64,000 nt of DNA, taken from assembly GCF_000421705.1 (NCBI RefSeq), contig NZ_ATXN01000002.1:620001-684000 (forward strand), read 5' to 3'. Shown here piece after piece: positions 1-6,190 of the stretch. Below the pieces are notes generated by a model, which saw nothing but the letters and a program-made list of their open reading frames with translations, did no database searches and had not been told where the DNA came from. This DNA comes from Brevundimonas naejangsanensis DSM 23858. Its GTDB lineage: Bacteria > Pseudomonadota > Alphaproteobacteria > Caulobacterales > Caulobacteraceae. Numbering within the stretch: the stretch's first letter is position 1; each line of letters opens with the position of its first letter. Both the position numbers and the translations under genes were made by a program.

Positions 1-1988
1 ACGTCCAGTCGCGCCAGATAGCCGCGCGAGGGGTCTTCGGCCTTGGCCCCGACGGCGCGGTCCGACACGCCGGTCAGCCAGACCTTGCCGTCGTGCACCT
101 TGACGTCGGCGGCGGTGTCGTCGCCCGCCCCGCCGTAATAGGTCACCCGATCCGCGCCCGAGGCGGCCAGGTCCGTGGACAGGACAGCGACAAAGGCGTC
201 CTGACCTCCGGCATGAGCATTGGCGACCTGGCCCGCATTCAGGGCGCCGTTGCCGGTCGCGCCCGAGATAATCAGTCGCCCGTCCGCCACCGCAAGGCCA
301 GCGATCTCGCCGCCCGAAGAGGAGCCCAGATTGCGCACGCTCAGAAGCTCGGGCGCGCCCGTCGCGCCGATACGGAAATGACGCACGACAAAGGCGCCGT
401 TCTCGACGCCCGCCGTGTAGAGATTGTCGCCGTCGACGACCATGGCCTGGACGTTGTCGTCGCCGGCCGTGCCGAACTGGGTCGCACCTGTCGCCGTCGC
501 CGTGATCGGCGCCAGACTGTGGATCTGACTTTCGCTGAAGGCCTGAACATAGCCGTCCCAGCCGCCCACGGCCAAGGTCCCCGGCATGGCCGACTTGGCC
601 CGCCCCGCCACATAGACCCGCCCGTCGGCGCCGAAGGAGACGGCGGTCGCTTCATCCTCGGCCTTGGCGCCGCGCCTCTGGGTCCACTGTTCGCGCCCCT
701 GAGCGTCGAAGACGGTGACGAAACTGTCGGCCGTCGTGGCGGAGGCGCCTGCCTCGCCGGGCACAAGAGCGCCGATCACCGATCCGGCCACGGCCACCCG
801 CCCGTCCGCATCCACGGCGATGGCGTAGCCGCTGGCCTTGGACGCCGCGCCCAAAGCGCGACTGACGACCACATTGCCCGCCGAATCCAGCTTCATCAGA
901 ACGACGTCGCCCTGCCCCTTGATCGGCTGGGTCGAGGCGCCGGCGCTGACATCGGCCACAATCCACATCGAACCGTCCGGCCCGGCCGCGCTGGCCCGCA
1001 CCGTCTCGACGCCGTCCGGCAGGGACGAGACGCCGCTGCGGCCCTCGACCCAGAACCCGCCGCCGGAGCCCGCCACCGGATTGCCGTCCGGGTCGAACTT
1101 CAGCACCTCATGGGCGCCCTTGCTGCCTGCGCCCTGTACGACCTGAATCGAATCCCGCGCCTCGGCGGGGGTGAAGCTGATCGTCTCCAGCGAGACGCCG
1201 GCGACCGTCAGCCCCCAGCGCGCCGGCCCGGCCGGAAGGGTGATGGTCTTGTCGCCCGCCTTGACCGTGCGCGGCTCGGCCTCAATCGTCTGCCGATGGA
1301 TGCGGGTCTGCACGCCCGCCTCTTCCAGCTTGCCGTTGATGTGCTGCACCACCGCATCCATCGTACGCGGCGTCGCCCCCATCTCAGCCAGGTCGATATC
1401 GACCGTCTGGCTTCCGGTCGTGGTCTTCACCGTGATGCCGAAACGCACATCGCCTTGGAAAGCCGCGACCTCGTCGGTCAGGGCGCCGTCGTGAATCGGG
1501 CCGGTCAGATATTTGGGATTGTCGCGCGGCACCGCCGCTGTCGACTGGCTCTGCGAGGCCGAGACGCCCTGAACCACGCGCACGCCTTCGAACTGAGCGG
1601 AATTCAGGAAATCCATCACCTCCGTCATGCCGGAAGCGAACCGTCGAGACAGTTGCTCGGATTCCATACGGGTGACCCCGCGTTCGCCCGCGCGGTTCGT
1701 CAGGGCCTCAAGCATGGTCAGCCCCTGATACAGGGCGAAAATCTTGCGGTAGTCGCTTGAGGAGACGCCCTTGACGTCAAGAACGGCATTGTCCTCGTTG
1801 ACGAGCTTTCGCCCGCTCAAGGCCGTACGCAGAAGGTCCGACTGGCTGGGCTTTTCCTTGCCGCTCAAGGTCCACGGCGCGGTCGGTTGCGTCTTCGGCT
1901 TGGGCGCGGACTGCGCGGACGACGAGGCGCCCGCTCCTCCGGCGAGACCGTAAAGGCCCAGCAGATAGCTGTTGTTGATCACCGCCAC
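1..1988 (-). CDS. flaEY: FlaEY-like flagellar filament protein, 3' end outside the window
   Basis: The protein is read on the minus strand and runs off the left edge, so about 662 N-terminal residues are visible. It opens MAVINNSYLLGLYGLAGG, then has a flagellar-type helical region (DVKGVSSSDYRKIFALYQGL; MDFLNSAQFEGVRV), followed by repeated beta-propeller-like blades of the SBBP kind (for example DGRVAVAGSV and GRVYVAGRA). This matches the protein called FlaEY in Caulobacter, a large protein encoded beside the flagellins and needed for normal filament assembly. I chose the GTG at 1988 because GGAGG lies five bases upstream; an in-frame GTG at 1982 is the alternative. Its place next to two flagellins and FlaG supports the call. 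The name rests on family recognition and context, not on a search, and the C-terminus cannot be judged. Confidence 0.75.
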   Translation of the reverse strand, partial: MAVINNSYLLGLYGLAGGAGASSSAQSAPKPKTQPTAPWTLSGKEKPSQSDLLRTALSGRKLVNEDNAVLDVKGVSSSDYRKIFALYQGLTMLEALTNRAGERGVTRMESEQLSRRFASGMTEVMDFLNSAQFEGVRVVQGVSASQSQSTAAVPRDNPKYLTGPIHDGALTDEVAAFQGDVRFGITVKTTTGSQTVDIDLAEMGATPRTMDAVVQHINGKLEEAGVQTRIHRQTIEAEPRTVKAGDKTITLPAGPARWGLTVAGVSLETISFTPAEARDSIQVVQGAGSKGAHEVLKFDPDGNPVAGSGGGFWVEGRSGVSSLPDGVETVRASAAGPDGSMWIVADVSAGASTQPIKGQGDVVLMKLDSAGNVVVSRALGAASKASGYAIAVDADGRVAVAGSVIGALVPGEAGASATTADSFVTVFDAQGREQWTQRRGAKAEDEATAVSFGADGRVYVAGRAKSAMPGTLAVGGWDGYVQAFSESQIHSLAPITATATGATQFGTAGDDNVQAMVVDGDNLYTAGVENGAFVVRHFRIGATGAPELLSVRNLGSSSGGEIAGLAVADGRLIISGATGNGALNAGQVANAHAGGQDAFVAVLSTDLAASGADRVTYYGGAGDDTAADVKVHDGKVWLTGVSDRAVGAKAEDPSRGYLARLD

Positions 1989-2106
1989 GAAAGCCTCCGC
2001 AGGCCAGCTTGCCGCAGGCACGGTAACGAATTGTTTAACCCCCGCACGCAACCGCCCCGCGTCAGCCGCAGTTCACTCTTGTCTGCAGCCTGATGTGGAG
2101 ATGTTC

Positions 2107-2232
2107 ATGTCGCGCGTACGCTGGCTTTTAGTGCGGCTGATGAGCCTTTACGGCCTGATGCCCCGCCCCGCGCCGCGCCGCCGGCGCCCGCCCGTCACTC
2201 TGGGCTATGGGCCGACCCGGCGAATGGGTTAG
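2107..2232 (+). CDS. Possible 41-aa basic small protein
   Basis: A short ORF lies between the divergent FlaEY gene and the 3' end of the first flagellin. It begins MSRVRWLLVRLMSLYGLM and continues as a Pro/Arg-rich tail ending in TRRMG. GGAG lies six bases before this ATG, whereas another in-frame ATG at 2101 directly abuts it. The N-terminal 18 residues are amphipathic or weakly hydrophobic and the tail is strongly basic. It belongs to no family I know. It could be a real small protein or chance coding in GC-rich DNA; the ribosome-binding site and the absence of another gene here are the only support. Confidence 0.35.
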   Translation: MSRVRWLLVRLMSLYGLMPRPAPRRRRPPVTLGYGPTRRMG

Positions 2233-2237
2233 CGGCT

Positions 2238-3137
2238 TCAGCCCTTGAACAGCGACAGGATGATCTGCGGCGCCTGGTTGGCGATCGACAGAGCCTGAGC
2301 GCCGAGTTGCTGCTGCACCTGCAAGGCCTGCAGACGTGCGCTTTCACGCGCCATGTCCGCGTCCACCAGATTGCCGACGCCGACTTCCAGCGAATCCATC
2401 AGCTTGGTGACGAACAGGGTGTGCTTCTCGATCTGCTTGGACTGAGCGCCCAGTTCAGCGAGCTTGCCGCTGGCGCCGGTCAAAGCGGTTTCAACCAGAG
2501 CCAGCGCAGCCTCAGCGTCCGCCTGCGTTAGCAGCTCAGGCATAACGTCCGGGTCCGTCGGCGCAGCGCCCGCGACAGCTAGACCAAGCCCGCGCAACGA
2601 CAGGTCCTGCCGGTTCATGGTGATGGTTTCGGACGCATCCGCATTCGCCAGGAAGTTCAGCGGCGTCAGAACCCCCGGAGGCGTTGCCGAGTAATCAGGC
2701 CGCACCCCGCCGACCTTGCCGTTCAGGATATTCTCGCCATCGAATGAGGCGTTATCCGCAAACGACTGCAAGGACTTCAGCAGCGACTGAAACTCATCGT
2801 TGTAAGCCTTGCGCGTCGCATCCGACGCCGACGGATCGGCCGCCGCAGTGGCTTTCTGACGAAGTTCGACGAGGATATCTGAAATCTGCTGACCGGCCGC
2901 CAGGGCCACATCGGCGACCGAGGTCGCCCGGTTCAGGCTGGTCTTGACCGATTCAAGCGCGTTCATGTCGGCGCGCTGGTTCTGGGCGATGGCCCAGGTG
3001 GCGGCGTTGTCCTTGGCGCCCTGGACCTTCAGCCCGGTGTTCACCCGGCTCTGGGTCGCCGCCAACTTGGAGTTGGTGGCGTTCAGATTCTGAAGCGCGA
3101 TAAGCGCCGACGCATTGGTGATTACGCTGTTGGTCAT
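2238..3137 (-). CDS. Flagellin, 299 aa (FljJ-like)
   Basis: This is a short flagellin with only the conserved D0/D1 cores. The N-terminus (SALIALQNLNATNSKLAATQSRVNTG) and the C-terminus (ESARLQALQVQQQLGAQALSIANQAPQ) are the helices that pack in the filament core. The middle is short, roughly residues 140-210. It is exported through the flagellar type III apparatus and has no signal peptide. It differs clearly from the second flagellin at 3656-4498 in sequence and middle region, as expected for the multi-flagellin filaments of Caulobacteraceae. I could not find a convincing -24/-12 promoter in the 144 bases between it and flaG, so it may be transcribed from further upstream. Confidence 0.95.
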   Translation of the reverse strand: MTNSVITNASALIALQNLNATNSKLAATQSRVNTGLKVQGAKDNAATWAIAQNQRADMNALESVKTSLNRATSVADVALAAGQQISDILVELRQKATAAADPSASDATRKAYNDEFQSLLKSLQSFADNASFDGENILNGKVGGVRPDYSATPPGVLTPLNFLANADASETITMNRQDLSLRGLGLAVAGAAPTDPDVMPELLTQADAEAALALVETALTGASGKLAELGAQSKQIEKHTLFVTKLMDSLEVGVGNLVDADMARESARLQALQVQQQLGAQALSIANQAPQIILSLFKG

Positions 3138-3281
3138 GGCCGTTCTCGCCTCAGATCCGATTCTGGCGAGTAGTAATGACGCTGATTCCTGAGCGTATGG
3201 TTAACAGCGCCGCAACGCCTGTTAACGCCGCCCGGCGCCGCCGAGGGGCGTCAAGCCGCCTTCCGTCGCCCAGACCGCCGC

Positions 3282-3563
3282 TCAGATCTCGGTCTTGATG
3301 ATCTTGCCCACGTCATAGGCCGGGCTCTGACGCAGCTTCAGGACTTCTTCACGAGGGAACTGGCGAACCACCTCCCCGGTAACCCGATCCAGGGTCTTAT
3401 AGACGTAGCCGGTCGACTCGCGCTCGATCGTCAATCGGTAACGACCTGCGTCGTCGCTATCTTTCTGCGCGCCCTGCACAGGTTGCTGCGCCTCGATAGC
3501 GCCGCCCTGCGGCTCGCGATCGAGGTAGGTTACGCTGGACACTCCCGCGACATTGTCAGCCAT
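3282..3563 (-). CDS. flaG: FlaG family flagellar protein, 93 aa
   Basis: The product is 93 aa with a disordered N-terminal half and the FlaG core in the C-terminal half: RLTIERESTGYVYKTLDR, then TGEVVRQFPREEVLKL. In the family this strand-helix core precedes the end of the protein, and FlaG affects filament length or flagellin handling. It lies between two flagellins on the same strand, which supports the assignment. AAAGGAT lies just before the ATG and serves as the ribosome-binding site. A hairpin at 3612-3640 separates it from the upstream flagellin, so it may be reached by read-through or have its own promoter. Confidence 0.85.
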   Translation of the reverse strand: MADNVAGVSSVTYLDREPQGGAIEAQQPVQGAQKDSDDAGRYRLTIERESTGYVYKTLDRVTGEVVRQFPREEVLKLRQSPAYDVGKIIKTEI

Positions 3564-3611
3564 ATCCTTTCGCGCGGACGCGCCGCGCCTCCCGTATCGA
3601 ACGACACGAGA

Positions 3612-3640
3612 AAGGGGCGAACCTTGCGGCCCGCCCCCTT
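3612..3640 (-). terminator. Hairpin after the 3656-4498 flagellin
   Basis: Arms AAGGGGCG and CGCCCCCTT pair with one bulged base about 15 bases past the flagellin stop codon. The following T-run on the minus strand is short (TTTCTCG), so termination may be partial and allow read-through into flaG. Confidence 0.5.
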
Positions 3641-3655
3641 CCTAATCGCGTCGGA

Positions 3656-4498
3656 TTAGCGGAACAGGCCCAGCAGGATCGAGCTGGACTGGTTCGCAAT
3701 CGACAGCGCCTGCACGCCCAGCTGCTGCTTGGTCTGCAGAGCCGTCAGGCGAGCGCTTTCCTTGGCCAGGTCGGCGTCGACCAGGTTGCCGATGCCAGCT
3801 TCAAGAGCGTCCTGGAGCTTGCTGGTAAAGGTCAGCTGACGATCCAGAGACTTCGACTTGGTGCCGAAGTCGGCCAGAGTAGCCGTGAAGCTCTTGATAG
3901 CATCTTCCACGGCGGCAACCGTTCGCGTCCCCGCCGCAAGGCCGAGACTGGTGGCATCGGTTGCATCCGCAGCGATTGCCTTCAGCTCGAATTTGCTCGT
4001 GGTCGAGTTGGTGATTTCGATCTCGGCAGTGTTGGCGGCAAAGAGATTCACGCCGTCAAAGTTAGCGCCGCCCAACGCATCGCCGATTTCCTTAACGATC
4101 GCGTCAAAATCAGCCTCCAACGCCAAGCGGGTCGCGTTAGCCTCTCCGGCCGTATCCGGATCGGTTGGGTCATAATCATCCCCGTGCGCTGGCGCGTCAG
4201 CTATAGCCACGGCCAGGCTTTTCAACTCCGTCAGAGCAGCCGTAACCGTGTCACCCGCCGCCATGGCGACATCGACGATCGATTGACCGCGCTGGATGGA
4301 TTGCTTGACCGCGTCCAGAGCGCCCATTTCAGCACGCTGGTTGGTGGCGATAGCGAAAATCGCCCCGTTGTCTTTGGCGTTCGCAACCTTGAAGCCGGTG
4401 TTGATGCGATTTTGGGCAGTTTCAAGCGACTTGTTGGTCGCGTTCAGGTTTTGCAGCGCAACGAGGGCGCCAACGTTCGTGTTGATGCTGTTAGCCAT
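3656..4498 (-). CDS. Flagellin, 280 aa (FljK/FljL-like)
   Basis: A major-type flagellin: the N-terminal D0/D1 helix begins MANSINTNVGALVALQNLNA and the C-terminal one contains KESARLTALQTKQQLGVQAL. The central region is short, with no large D2/D3 domain, as is usual for Caulobacter-type flagellins. It is the best-equipped gene of the cluster for regulation: a -24/-12 promoter at 4575-4590 and three dyads at 4664-4733 resembling ftr elements lie upstream. AAAGGACAG precedes the ATG as ribosome-binding site. The protein is exported without a cleaved signal and polymerises into the filament. Confidence 0.95.
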   Translation of the reverse strand: MANSINTNVGALVALQNLNATNKSLETAQNRINTGFKVANAKDNGAIFAIATNQRAEMGALDAVKQSIQRGQSIVDVAMAAGDTVTAALTELKSLAVAIADAPAHGDDYDPTDPDTAGEANATRLALEADFDAIVKEIGDALGGANFDGVNLFAANTAEIEITNSTTSKFELKAIAADATDATSLGLAAGTRTVAAVEDAIKSFTATLADFGTKSKSLDRQLTFTSKLQDALEAGIGNLVDADLAKESARLTALQTKQQLGVQALSIANQSSSILLGLFR

Positions 4499-4574
4499 TT
4501 TGGCTGTCCTTTGTCTTCAGACGATGTCCGACGCCATTTTGGCTGCCGGGAGCTTTCTGCTCGGAAGGTCAGGT

Positions 4575-4590
4575 CGCAAGTGGCGGGCCA
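4575..4590 (-). promoter_or_regulatory. Sigma-54 (-24/-12) promoter of flagellin gene
   Basis: On the minus strand the sequence reads TTGGCCCGCCACTTGC, with the invariant GG and GC separated by exactly ten bases. It lies 77 bases upstream of the flagellin ATG. Class IV flagellin genes of Caulobacter use sigma-54 promoters activated by FlbD. Confidence 0.85.
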
Positions 4591-4663
4591 ACAGAGCGTC
4601 GCTGGTTCCAAAAGCCAGCGCATTGATTTTTCAATGTTAGATTCTGGAAACCATATCAGAACG

Positions 4664-4733
4664 CCCGGCACTTCCTGCCGTCAGCGAGCGTAGGCGGCAA
4701 TAAGTGCCGGGCTTATCGGCAAAAAATGCCGCC
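4664..4733. promoter_or_regulatory. Three ftr-like FlbD-binding dyads
   Basis: Three imperfect inverted repeats with the CGGCA...TGCCG core occur at 4664-4680 (CCCGGCACTTCCTGCCG), 4693-4711 (GGCGGCAATAAGTGCCGGG) and 4717-4733 (CGGCAAAAAATGCCGCC). They lie about 75-145 bases upstream of the -24 element, the usual place for an enhancer bound by a sigma-54 activator. The motif resembles the ftr elements bound by FlbD in Caulobacter; FlbD itself is not in the window. Confidence 0.7.
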
Positions 4734-4757
4734 TGCTGTCCTATCGAAAAGACAAAC

Positions 4758-5060
4758 TCACGGACGGGAATGCACCCATGCGTCGATCAGGGCGCGTTCG
4801 GCCTGAAGCGTCTCAACCGCCAGTCGCCGCGCCGCATCGCACGTCAGGATCTGCCCGCCGCGCCGTACATAGGCCTCCTCCAGATCCGCAGTCTTGGCCG
4901 CCTCGGGCAGCACCGCCAGATCACAGGGCCGCGTCACGGCGTCAGGAAGGATCAGACGCGGCGGCGCAACCGGCGACGGCTGGGGCAAGGCGGCACAGCT
5001 CGCGGTCATGATCACGCAGGCGCTGAGCGCGAGCGGGATCCAGAGGCGTATCGGCGTCAT
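4758..5060 (-). CDS. Rz1-like o-spanin lipoprotein, 100 aa
   Basis: The start is MTPIRLWIPLALSACVIM, a short signal peptide with a lipobox-like LSAC at residues 12-15 and a second candidate, TASC, at 19-22, followed by a Pro-rich stretch (LPQPSPVAPPR). The first 119 bases overlap the end of the upstream spanin gene in a different reading frame, the hallmark of Rz/Rz1 pairs. In phages Rz1 sits in the outer membrane and joins Rz across the periplasm to fuse the membranes at lysis. AAGGA lies six bases before the ATG. A longer in-frame ORF exists upstream, but its extra part only mirrors the Rz gene. It is the last gene of the cassette and ends 25 bases from the ftr-like region. Confidence 0.7.
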   Translation of the reverse strand: MTPIRLWIPLALSACVIMTASCAALPQPSPVAPPRLILPDAVTRPCDLAVLPEAAKTADLEEAYVRRGGQILTCDAARRLAVETLQAERALIDAWVHSRP

Positions 5061-5364
5061 CGGCGGTCCTTGCTCGGGTTTCGGCCGTCGCGGTCGCCCG
5101 CGCCACGGCCTCGGCATGATGGTGAAAGGCGTCCAGAGCCTCGACCTGGCGACCGCGCGCGGCGGCCTCCAGGGCGCGGGCGGCCGCCAGGGCCTCGGCC
5201 TGATCCGCGCGGCGCTGAACAGTTTCAAGACGGCGCGCCTGCAGATGCAGCGGATCCCACCGCACCCCGAGTCCTCGCCCGACGATCAGGATCAGGACTA
5301 CGACGACGCCGAACGCCGCCAGCCAGCCCAGCGGCGTCAGGGTGCGAAGAACGCCGCCGCTCAT
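4942..5364 (-). CDS. Rz-like i-spanin, 140 aa
   Basis: A single membrane segment near the N-terminus (WLAAFGVVVVLILIVGRGLG) is followed by an Ala/Arg/Glu-rich region from about residue 40 to 115, which looks like a periplasmic coiled coil. The C-terminus is Cys-containing (RELCRLAPAVAGC). This is the layout of phage Rz inner-membrane spanins. The ATG overlaps the endolysin stop in an ATGA, and the 3' end overlaps the Rz1-like gene in another frame. I see no homology strong enough to name a specific phage. The call rests on topology, gene order and the nested partner. Confidence 0.7.
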   Translation of the reverse strand: MSGGVLRTLTPLGWLAAFGVVVVLILIVGRGLGVRWDPLHLQARRLETVQRRADQAEALAAARALEAAARGRQVEALDAFHHHAEAVARATATAETRARTADDADTPLDPARAQRLRDHDRELCRLAPAVAGCAAASDPS

Positions 5365-5744
5365 GGATAGGCCCCCCGGTCCAGTTCGAAATGCGGGCCG
5401 TCGCGCAGACGCGGCCAGTCGCCTCCCCAAATCAACCGCACGCCCCGCCCTTTCGCCGCCGCCTTGAAGGCCTCGGCGATGCGCGGATAAAGCGGCCAGT
5501 CCCAGCGGACCTGCCCATCGACCCAGGCGGCCACATCGATGGCGTGCCCGGTCAGGTGGCGCGAGTTCAGCGTCCGGCTGGCCCCTGCCCGCACCAGTTC
5601 CGCCTGACGCGCCGCCGTGCGCAGGCCCTCGGTGACCATGAAATCCACCGGCGTCAGCTCGATGGCGGCCTCGACCACGGCCACCAGGTCGGGATGCACC
5701 CCCTGCAGCGCGGCGCGCGAGCGTTGCGAAAGCCGGAAGCTCAT
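5361..5744 (-). CDS. M15 family peptidase endolysin, 127 aa
   Basis: A small single-domain zinc peptidase of the VanY/T5-endolysin kind. It has SRHLTGHAIDVAA (the SxHxxGxAxD zinc motif) around residues 61-73 and DGPHFEL (second zinc histidine) near the C-terminus. The tryptophan-rich stretch WGGDW precedes the last histidine, as in phage L-Ala-D-Glu peptidases. It would cut peptidoglycan cross-peptides. There is no signal peptide, so it needs the adjacent holin for export. Its ATG overlaps the holin stop (ATGA) and its stop overlaps the Rz start, which implies translational coupling. Chromosomal M15 carboxypeptidases are usually longer and secreted, so size and context favour a phage-type lysin. 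Confidence 0.88.
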   Translation of the reverse strand: MSFRLSQRSRAALQGVHPDLVAVVEAAIELTPVDFMVTEGLRTAARQAELVRAGASRTLNSRHLTGHAIDVAAWVDGQVRWDWPLYPRIAEAFKAAAKGRGVRLIWGGDWPRLRDGPHFELDRGAYP

Positions 5745-5998
5745 GGCCGCCCGCCCGCGCGCAGGCGCATCATATTGACGATCTGCTGGGCGCTTGGCGC
5801 CACCAGATAGAGCAACAGCATCAGGGCGATCAGTCCCATCAGGCCGTCAGCAATACGCGGCAGGTCCGAGGCCTCAGCCCGGTTCACCGCCAGCCGCAGC
5901 AACAGCCACAGGGCCAGGCTGGCGCCATAGACATAGATCCGCCGCCACAGCCAGCGGCCCTCAGCGAGATCATGCGTCGGTTCCTTGGGCGTCATCAT
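5741..5998 (-). CDS. Holin-like protein, 85 aa
   Basis: Two hydrophobic segments (IYVYGASLALWLLLRLAV, about residues 21-38, and GLMGLIALMLLLYLVAP, about 52-68) flank a short linker. The N-terminus is charged and the C-terminus is basic (MMRLRAGGRP). Size, topology and position directly before the endolysin, with an ATGA overlap, fit a class II-like holin that permeabilises the inner membrane so the lysin can reach the cell wall. The sequence matches no holin family I can name, so the function is inferred from context. Its ATG also overlaps the stop of the 63-aa gene. Confidence 0.65.
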   Translation of the reverse strand: MMTPKEPTHDLAEGRWLWRRIYVYGASLALWLLLRLAVNRAEASDLPRIADGLMGLIALMLLLYLVAPSAQQIVNMMRLRAGGRP

Positions 5999-6186
5999 TG
6001 GTCGTCCTCCGGATCAAATGGCGCGGCGGAGACCCGCCAGTCGGCGCCCAGATGGTCGAAACAGTCGTCGGCGCTGAGCCGGTCAGGCGCGGACCAGGTC
6101 TCCTCGTCCGGCAGTTCAGGCAAAGGAGGCGCGGTCTCGTCCCACGGCTCCACAGTTTGAATGATGCGATGCAGGCGCTGGATCAT
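5995..6186 (-). CDS. Conserved-position acidic 63-aa protein of unknown function
   Basis: A soluble, acidic protein (MIQRLHRIIQTVEPWDE at the N-terminus, FDPEDDQ at the C-terminus) sits between the tail-fibre-like gene and the holin gene. Its ATG is four bases after the upstream stop and its stop overlaps the holin start, so it is embedded in the coupled cassette and is probably translated. No membrane segment or known motif is visible. A chaperone or regulator of the neighbouring fibre or holin is possible but unsupported. Confidence 0.6.
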   Translation of the reverse strand: MIQRLHRIIQTVEPWDETAPPLPELPDEETWSAPDRLSADDCFDHLGADWRVSAAPFDPEDDQ

Positions 6187-6190
6187 GACG

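Noticed and set aside
93..1760. Long plus-strand ORF of 555 aa
   Set aside because: It is the antisense shadow of the FlaEY gene, whose minus-strand translation has recognisable repeats and a good ribosome-binding site.
3190..3230. CtrA box formed by two TTAAC sites
   Set aside because: The two TTAA motifs are 17 bases apart, not the seven expected for a full CtrA site.
3138..3281. Sigma-54 promoter for the 299-aa flagellin
   Set aside because: The only GG-N10-GC match lacks the TTGC-type -12 element and is likely chance in GC-rich DNA.
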